Notes under the pieces: model-generated | The model's database searches: none | Told to the model about the DNA's origin: nothing | The model's input: the letters and a program-made list of their open reading frames with translations, nothing else | Made by a program: the position numbers and the translations under genes | Part shown: one piece after another, positions 5,898 to 11,318 of the stretch | Layout of the letters: every line of letters begins with the position of its first letter | Numbering within the stretch: position 1 is the first letter of the stretch | Origin: Betaproteobacteria bacterium TMED41 | GTDB lineage: Bacteria > Pseudomonadota > Gammaproteobacteria > Burkholderiales > Burkholderiaceae_A | Assembly (NCBI GenBank): GCA_002167365.1 | Contig: NHCU01000003.1 | Location: 1 to 11,318, forward strand | Direction of reading: 5' to 3' | Length of the DNA stretch: 11,318 nt

Positions 5898-7529
5898 TTA
5901 ATTAGGCTCCTCTAGAGCACTATCTAATCCTTTAGTAATCGGATTTGTAAAGTATGTGATTAGCCTGCGCTCACCAACACGAAAATCTGCTTTTGCCAAC
6001 ATTCCTGGAGTCAAATCTGCTTTTTTCCGCATAGCTTTTACTGATTCTTTTTTCAAATCAACTCTGGCTCTATAAACAGGTTTTTTTTCTCCAGTAAGAG
6101 TTTCAGAAAATGTGTCCTCAGAGATAAAAACTAAGTTTCCGGAAATGTCACCAAATTGCTGAAAAGGCAAGGCATCGAGCTTAACTGACACCTCTGCCCC
6201 GACTTTCAAATCACTAATATCTTTAGGATCCACATCAACCTCTAAAACAAGTGGAACATCTCTTGGAACAAGTTTAATAACAACTTGTCCTTCTTTAACT
6301 ATTGAACCCTCTGATTGAATAGGAACTTCAAGCACAATTGCATCAACTGGAGATCGAATTAATAGTTTACCCTCAATCTTTACAAGTGCTTTTTGTTCTT
6401 CTCTAAGTTGAATCTCAATTTCTCTTTCTGCTTCCAATTGTTCAACAATTGATGCGTTTTTTGTGGATAGCGTAGTTTCAGACTGACTTAGTACTTTCGT
6501 AACTGCCAATAAGCTATCCTTAGCTTGAATTAAAGCAAGTCTAGACACAGCACCTTTCTTAAAAAGTTTTTCATGAGCCTCCATTACCTGCCCCTTTAAG
6601 TCAACTTGTTGCTGGTTGACATTAATTAGATTTCTCAATGAATCATACTCTTTTATTTTTTTTTCAAGAATATCTTGATTAGAGTTATTGAGTAAGGACC
6701 TTTTTGAAATGGATAACGGTTTGCCTTTTAGATTTTCCTCCTCCAGGGTTAGTCTCTGAATTCTTTGTCTTACAGAATTGAGTTTTACAGAAATTATTTT
6801 CAAGTCTGAGTCAACATCTGACGGGTCTAAAGATGCTAGTATTTGATTTTTTTTCACCCTATCACCTTGCCTAACTTTTATTTTTGTAATGACACTATTT
6901 TTGCTGGCTTGCACCTCAACATTTGAAACCGAGGTTACAAATTTCCCTCTCGTGGAAACCGTTGTATCTACAAAGCTAACTATTGAAAAAATTAATGAAG
7001 AGAAAATCATTAATAAAATTATCGCCCCTGAATAGACATGTGCTCTTGATGCAGGCTTGTCATAAATTGCCTCTGGATCATTAGTAACCTGAGTAAATTC
7101 CTCAAGAGGACTTTGCTTTGAGAGCGAAGTTATATTTTTTGGATCATATTTCAAAGAAGGGCTAGAAGAATTATCTCTCATTGAGTCTGTTAACTTCTTG
7201 TTAGCCTCTCTTAAATTTGATGATAGTTTTTTTAACAAATTTAGTGCAATGTTGGGTTTTTGACTCAAGTAGAGTAAAAAATTTTCACTATCAATTTCTG
7301 TAACGATGACATCAGTTTTGGCTCTTGCACCAGCACTTCTTAAACCACCTTCGATAATTGCCATTTCGCCGAATAAAGTTGGCTTTTGAAGAGTTGCCAA
7401 AACTGTTAATCCCATGGGGGTTAATTTAACTATTTCAACATCACCACTATCCACCACGTAGGCATAACCTCCTGTTTCACCTTCTTCAAAAATAAAATCC
7501 CCAGATAAATATTTTCTTTTTTTTGCCAT
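5898..7529 (-). CDS. HlyD-family membrane fusion protein with N-terminal cyclic-nucleotide-binding domain
   Basis: Periplasmic adaptor of a type I secretion-like exporter, 543 residues from the chosen start. Residues about 5-115 form a Crp-like cyclic-nucleotide-binding domain: SGDFIFEEGE at 9-18, YVVDSGDVEIV at 24-34 and a phosphate-binding cassette FGEMA (53-57) with R64-S65-A66. A linker leads to one membrane helix near 165-187. The periplasmic part has the two lipoyl half-motifs (VEVQASKNSVITKIKVRQGD; later KLLIRSPVDAIVLEVP with SEGSIVKEGQ), a long coiled coil between them, and the family C-terminus with LTPGMLAKADFRVGERRLI. HlyD adaptors have a cytoplasmic N-terminus, so the nucleotide domain should be cytosolic. 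The start at 7529 leaves 2 bases after the ABC stop and suggests translational coupling. An in-frame ATG at 7568 would add 13 residues and overlap the ABC gene; it has no ribosome binding site. Ligand identity is unknown. Confidence 0.88.
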   Translation of the reverse strand: MAKKRKYLSGDFIFEEGETGGYAYVVDSGDVEIVKLTPMGLTVLATLQKPTLFGEMAIIEGGLRSAGARAKTDVIVTEIDSENFLLYLSQKPNIALNLLKKLSSNLREANKKLTDSMRDNSSSPSLKYDPKNITSLSKQSPLEEFTQVTNDPEAIYDKPASRAHVYSGAIILLMIFSSLIFSIVSFVDTTVSTRGKFVTSVSNVEVQASKNSVITKIKVRQGDRVKKNQILASLDPSDVDSDLKIISVKLNSVRQRIQRLTLEEENLKGKPLSISKRSLLNNSNQDILEKKIKEYDSLRNLINVNQQQVDLKGQVMEAHEKLFKKGAVSRLALIQAKDSLLAVTKVLSQSETTLSTKNASIVEQLEAEREIEIQLREEQKALVKIEGKLLIRSPVDAIVLEVPIQSEGSIVKEGQVVIKLVPRDVPLVLEVDVDPKDISDLKVGAEVSVKLDALPFQQFGDISGNLVFISEDTFSETLTGEKKPVYRARVDLKKESVKAMRKKADLTPGMLAKADFRVGERRLITYFTNPITKGLDSALEEPN

Positions 7530-7531
7530 TT

Positions 7532-9682
7532 TTAACTTGTTGCCTCTGAAAATTGATCCAATTTCCATAAGTTTTGATATGGGGTATTGTTCGCCAAAAG
7601 CTCCTTATGGCTGGCAAACCCAGCAATTGACCCCTCTTGAAGAACCAATATTTTATCTAAATTTTTAGTTAGCCTAAGATCATGCGTAACCAAAATAAGA
7701 GTTTTATTTTTGGAGATCTCGCTAATCTTGCCAAAAAGTTCTGCTTGTAAACTTTTATCCAAAGGGGAAAAAACCTCATCAAATAATAAGACTTTTGGGT
7801 TTGATGCGAGAGCTCTAGCAATCGCGACAATTTGCTTATATGAATTGGGTAATGATGAACCAAATGAATCGAGCTGATGTGACATTCCACCGTCAATATT
7901 TGGTAAAACCTTGTTTAAGCAGGAAGACTCAATTGCAGCATCCAACTCTCTTTCACTAATATTTCTCCTAACTCTTCTTAGATTATCCTCGATTGAACCC
8001 GCAAAAAACTTAGGTATAGCAGTTACCATTGAAACTTGGGATCTATAGTTTTCCAGGTCGAGAGTATTAAGAGCCCTACCATCAACCAAGATTGTGCCAA
8101 TTGTAGGACGCACAAATCCCTGAAAAACCTTAAGAAGTGTAGTTTTGCCAGACGCTGCAGTGCCAACCAAACCTATCGTTTTTCCAGCATCTACTTCAAA
8201 GTTAATTGAATTTAACACTTTCTTTCCACCTAGACTCAGTTCAACATCCTTAAAAATATATCCTCCTTTAATCAAAGATGAAGTTCCAATTGATTTTCTT
8301 TCGGGAGGAGAATTCCAAATTTCTGCTATCTTATTAAGTGATGCCTTTGCATTTTCAAGCTCTCCTACAGAGGTAATTAGAGTGCCCACAGGACGAGTAA
8401 CCCTTGCGGCAACCATATTGACTGCAATTATTGCTCCAGCGGACAAACTTCCAATAAAAACTAGTTGAATACCAACAAAAATAATAGTTATAGTCATCAG
8501 TTGTTGGATTACAGAGCTTAAATTTGTTGAAATTGCAGAAACCTGATCTCGAGCTAGTCCGGCGTTTATACTTTTGAAACTGGCTTCTCTCCATGATCTT
8601 CTCTGAATTTGTTCTTGGGACAGAGCTTTTACATTGTCGATTCCAGCAATGGTCTCGCGAAGGACTTTTAGTTTTGAATGATCTTCTTGGTAGGCTTTTA
8701 CCCCTCTTTTTTTTTCAACATTTCTAAATAAAAAACTTAATAATCCAAGAATAACAGCATATCCAATAACAATTAAAGCTAGTAAATTGCTGTACAAAAA
8801 CAATATTGGAAGAAAAACAAGCAAACCAGCAACATCAAAAATCGCCAACAAAAGATGGCGAGTTAAGAATATTTTTAAAGACGAAACAGCTTGCGTGGAA
8901 CTCTCAATTTTTAAATCCTTATCGGCCTCGATTTGATGGATTGGAAGTCCAAGAATTTTATCAAACAAGTCCCCGGAAAGTCTCGCATCAATTGCTGCAC
9001 CAAAAATATTGACTATGTAATCACGTAAATAACCCATAATTCCACTAAAAACTAAAGCTAAAAAAACACCAACTGTTAAAACATAGAGAGTAGCGGTAGC
9101 CTGATAGCCAACTACCTTATCTAGTGAAATCTGAATAAAAATAATTGGAGCAAAAGCGATAGAATGAAGTATTAGCGACATTAAAAAAGCCATTACAAAA
9201 AGCCATTTAAACTTAAATATCTCGGGTAAAAACCAATCATAATCAAAAGGTCTATCCATGGAGGGGACATCGGTTTTTCGACCTATCAAAGCAACAGATC
9301 CTGTCCAAGTTTTTATAAACTCTGAAAACTCAATATCTTTAGAGCCCAATGTTGATGAGAAAACATCTAATGTCTGCAAATAAGTTTTTCCTGTATCAGG
9401 TTGTGTTTTCGCTCCAATAATTATTGTGGCCTTTCCATTTGCTTGTAAAGCCACACATGGGTAAATATATTTTTTTAAAATTAAGTCAGCTTTTTTAATT
9501 TCCTTGAAAAATACTGAGATAGAATATTTTGCGAAATAGCTTTTGATAGAGTCTCTTTTTTTTAATTCTCCTGACTCGTAACTTTTTGCAACTTGTTCAT
9601 TATTTAATATTGCACCAAATTGCCTGGCGATTAGTGCGATTGATGAAGAAACTTCAAGAGACTCATCAGATGAGACGGTCAT
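7532..9682 (-). CDS. type I secretion ABC exporter with degenerate C39-like domain and atypical nucleotide-binding domain
   Basis: 716-residue inner-membrane ABC exporter (LapB/HlyB-like layout). Residues 1-138 resemble a C39 peptidase-like domain but lack the catalytic Cys near the N-terminus, and the His of the usual GH(F/Y)VVL strand is absent (NGKATIIIG at 82-90), so it is probably a non-proteolytic substrate-docking domain. The membrane domain spans about 157-430. In the nucleotide-binding domain Walker A is GTAASGKT (507-514), Walker B VLLFDE (631-636), the D-loop SPLD (639-642) and the switch His is H667. Two key elements deviate: the ABC signature reads LPNSY (611-615) instead of LSGGQ, and the Q-loop Gln is Ala555. 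ATP binding is likely, but hydrolysis may be slow or need a partner. GGAG (9690-9693) lies 7 bases before the ATG. The AraC gene ends 60 bases upstream and the HlyD-like gene starts 2 bases downstream. Confidence 0.9.
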   Translation of the reverse strand: MTVSSDESLEVSSSIALIARQFGAILNNEQVAKSYESGELKKRDSIKSYFAKYSISVFFKEIKKADLILKKYIYPCVALQANGKATIIIGAKTQPDTGKTYLQTLDVFSSTLGSKDIEFSEFIKTWTGSVALIGRKTDVPSMDRPFDYDWFLPEIFKFKWLFVMAFLMSLILHSIAFAPIIFIQISLDKVVGYQATATLYVLTVGVFLALVFSGIMGYLRDYIVNIFGAAIDARLSGDLFDKILGLPIHQIEADKDLKIESSTQAVSSLKIFLTRHLLLAIFDVAGLLVFLPILFLYSNLLALIVIGYAVILGLLSFLFRNVEKKRGVKAYQEDHSKLKVLRETIAGIDNVKALSQEQIQRRSWREASFKSINAGLARDQVSAISTNLSSVIQQLMTITIIFVGIQLVFIGSLSAGAIIAVNMVAARVTRPVGTLITSVGELENAKASLNKIAEIWNSPPERKSIGTSSLIKGGYIFKDVELSLGGKKVLNSINFEVDAGKTIGLVGTAASGKTTLLKVFQGFVRPTIGTILVDGRALNTLDLENYRSQVSMVTAIPKFFAGSIEDNLRRVRRNISERELDAAIESSCLNKVLPNIDGGMSHQLDSFGSSLPNSYKQIVAIARALASNPKVLLFDEVFSPLDKSLQAELFGKISEISKNKTLILVTHDLRLTKNLDKILVLQEGSIAGFASHKELLANNTPYQNLWKLDQFSEATS

Positions 9683-9742
9683 CCACTAACTCCAGCGTTG
9701 TATAAATTTGTTTAGCATATAGTTTTCTTCGAACTGTTTGTT

Positions 9743-10762
9743 TTAAAGTTTCTTCTTAAATGAACTGGCATTGACTCCAAACTTATTTTTAAAATTTACG
9801 GAAAATCTACCCAAGTGAGAAAATCCACAGTTGCGAGAAATCTCAGATACTGACTTAACAATATTAGGATTTACTAAAAGGTCACGCGCCCTGAATAATC
9901 TTTGCTCACACAACCAGGCAAAAGGAGACATGCCAAATCTTTTGGCAAATTCTTTTTGCAATACACGCGCTGATAAGCCCGAGAACTTTTCCATAAATGT
10001 TAAAGTATATGGCTCTGATAAGTCTGAATAAAGCCTTGAACATAACCTGTCTATAATCTGTGCGTTGTTAGTAAATGAATTTCTCGTCAAACTCTCATTC
10101 ATTGATACGAGCATTATGAGAGCACTGTGTCTTAAAATCATGTCAGCAGTCACTTGATCAAATGCACCAAAATGTCCTGCACAATTTAAACTCTTGAAAA
10201 ATTGTACTTTTAGATTTTTTAAACGAGGATTACTAAAATCTATCTTCAATGAATGATGAGGCAATCTGACACTTTTATTTTTTGAAAAATGTTGCATCAT
10301 CGACTCCAACTTTATAGGATTAAAGGCAACCGCTACTGCCTCAATATCCGAAGTATAGGCGAAAACCTCGGCTTCAGAGAGAAAAAGTCCGTGTTGCTCA
10401 CTAGCTTGTGCTGAAAGTTTGCACTCAGATTCGTATATTTGATGCTTGCCTTTGAAGGGCAAAACAAGACTACAGGTGTTATCTTCCATCTTAGCTAAAG
10501 CTGATGGAGTGTGACTGCCAAAAATAATGGCTACATCATCGTCAAACTTATATGCCCTAGTGTCCTGTGAAAATTGATTTGTTTGAAATGGAGTGGCGAA
10601 GAAATTTTTTTTTGAAATTGCGTCTATTTCATAAAGTGAGGGCCATACCAATTGGAGTGCTCGCAAAAAATCGTACTTGCTTGATGTAGAAGTTTTGGAC
10701 CCAAGGTATTCAACTATATAGTCATTTAAGTTAAATTTTGAATAATGGACAGATTTTTGCAT
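9743..10762 (-). CDS. AraC-family transcriptional regulator
   Basis: This 339-residue DNA-binding regulator has an N-terminal sensor region of the AraC-binding-like type (about 30-220) and a C-terminal AraC/XylS double helix-turn-helix (about 235-339). The first helix-turn-helix lies around FSGLSARVLQKEFAKRFGMSP (260-280) and the second around VSEISRNCGFSHLGRFSVNF (305-324), close to the family pattern GFxHxxRFxxxFKxxFG. The usual SP after the final FG is NA (331-332). The effector is unknown. It is the first gene of a minus-strand series with the exporter, adaptor and acidic protein, so it probably controls them, itself or both. No Shine-Dalgarno is visible before the ATG, which suggests weak translation. 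A tentative promoter upstream on the minus strand (TTGCAA, 16 bases, TAGATT) is only a partial match. Confidence 0.88.
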   Translation of the reverse strand: MQKSVHYSKFNLNDYIVEYLGSKTSTSSKYDFLRALQLVWPSLYEIDAISKKNFFATPFQTNQFSQDTRAYKFDDDVAIIFGSHTPSALAKMEDNTCSLVLPFKGKHQIYESECKLSAQASEQHGLFLSEAEVFAYTSDIEAVAVAFNPIKLESMMQHFSKNKSVRLPHHSLKIDFSNPRLKNLKVQFFKSLNCAGHFGAFDQVTADMILRHSALIMLVSMNESLTRNSFTNNAQIIDRLCSRLYSDLSEPYTLTFMEKFSGLSARVLQKEFAKRFGMSPFAWLCEQRLFRARDLLVNPNIVKSVSEISRNCGFSHLGRFSVNFKNKFGVNASSFKKKL

Positions 10763-11025
10763 TTTTTTTAAAAAATAGGTTTCAATCTACATGTTCGAAT
10801 AAGAATTGCAAATATGGCTGTAATTGCCAGGTATATATTCAAAAAACTCTGGACTTACTCAAAGACTGAGTTTATTTTTACTGATTTGCATAACATATGA
10901 CCATATTACTTCGTTTTTCGGATATTTTAAAAGAATTATAAATATTAAATTAACATCTATACAAATTTTTGATATAATATAGGGGCTCTTTTTATACTTG
11001 TTACATTCTGTATGAGGTCTTGTAA
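10763..11025. other. divergent regulatory region, AraC / XRE-like genes
   Basis: About 260 AT-rich bases lie between the divergent AraC and XRE-like genes. The plus-strand promoter at 10950-10978 is clear. Two short inverted repeats, ACTCA-N5-TGAGT at 10857-10871 and ATATG-N2-CATAT at 10895-10906, could be operator half-sites but are short enough to occur by chance. No RNA gene is seen. Confidence 0.4.
10950..10978 (+). promoter_or_regulatory. near-consensus sigma-70 promoter of the XRE-like gene
   Basis: TTAACA (10950-10955, one base off TTGACA) and a perfect TATAAT (10973-10978) are separated by the optimal 17 bases. The transcript would start about 40 bases before the ATG at 11026. It is the best promoter match in the window. 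Confidence 0.75.
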
Positions 11026-11280
11026 ATGAAACCCAAGTTTAGTAGTGGTTCTTCATTAAAAAAAATTAGAGTTTCTCAAAAACTTGAAAGAAGGACAGTT
11101 GCTGAGAAATGCGGCATAAGTGAGCATTTGATTACTGCAGTGGAAGATGAGAACCAAAAAATTTTTACATCTATCCTGGTTTATAAAATGACTGCTCGGA
11201 AATTGGAGGCATTCTATAAAGATGAGGCCGTTAAGCAAACAAGACAATTAGATTCAATTCCCCTTTTTTTGAGAGTTTGA
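11026..11280 (+). CDS. small XRE-like helix-turn-helix protein
   Basis: This 84-residue protein has residues 10-65 following the XRE/Cro pattern: SLKKIRVSQKLERRTVAEKC with GISEHLITAVEDENQ (the second and recognition helices), then a terminal helix. The usual Gly before the fifth helix and the canonical I-S-x-x-E spacing are loosened, so the domain is divergent. It is probably a small DNA-binding regulator. GAGG (11014-11017) lies 8 bases before the ATG and a near-consensus promoter lies further upstream, so expression is likely. Sequence continues after the stop with a T-rich run but no hairpin, and AGAGG appears at the window edge, so a second co-transcribed gene may start just beyond. Its relation to the divergent AraC gene is unknown. 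Confidence 0.65.
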   Translation: MKPKFSSGSSLKKIRVSQKLERRTVAEKCGISEHLITAVEDENQKIFTSILVYKMTARKLEAFYKDEAVKQTRQLDSIPLFLRV

Positions 11281-11318
11281 TTTTTTTTTTAGGTATTAGC
11301 TCTGTGAGTAAGAGGTAA

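Noticed and set aside
11281..11290. Run of ten T after the XRE-like stop as a terminator
   Set aside because: No stable hairpin precedes the run.

Overview
The window looks like a chromosomal segment of an AT-rich Gram-negative bacterium, most likely a marine gammaproteobacterium or a close relative. This rests on gene content: an NhaD-type Na+/H+ antiporter, a TIGR03643/DUF2805 protein, a surface-adhesin E-like periplasmic protein, an AraC regulator and a type I secretion-like ABC/HlyD pair. Intergenic DNA is strongly A+T-rich. The lineage assignment is an inference. I see no rRNA, tRNA, insertion sequence, phage or CRISPR signal.

Left part (1-4803), transport and small accessory genes. A possible 33-residue single-pass membrane peptide lies at 61-162 (-). 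A ZIP-type metal transporter with a cyclic-nucleotide-binding domain inserted between its membrane halves occupies 455-1831 (-). Divergent from it is a 72-residue protein with a C2HC zinc-finger-like pattern (1902-2120, +), whose end overlaps the end of nhaD (2115-3410, -) by 6 bases. A TerB-like protein (3485-3889, -) sits upstream of nhaD on the same strand. A DUF2805 protein (4149-4400, +) faces an exported surface-adhesin E-like protein (4411-4803, -).

Right part (4842-10762, all on the minus strand), a candidate dedicated secretion locus. Read in the direction of transcription it contains an AraC regulator; an ABC exporter with a degenerate C39-like N-terminus and an unusual nucleotide-binding domain; a HlyD-type membrane fusion protein with a cyclic-nucleotide-binding domain fused to its N-terminus; and a lysine-free, very acidic, repetitive 306-residue protein that is the obvious candidate cargo. 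The cargo gene has its own promoter (TATAAT -10), a very strong ribosome binding site and a perfect 12-bp terminator, which suggests more of it is made than of the exporter. No outer-membrane TolC partner is in the window.

Right edge. A small XRE-like helix-turn-helix protein (11026-11280, +) is divergent from the AraC gene and has a near-consensus sigma-70 promoter.

Most notable are the two unusual fusions of cyclic-nucleotide-binding domains to transport proteins (ZIP and HlyD), and the secretion locus in which such a domain would sit on the cytoplasmic end of the adaptor. The inference, which the sequence does not prove, is that export of the repetitive acidic protein is gated by a cyclic nucleotide or related ligand.
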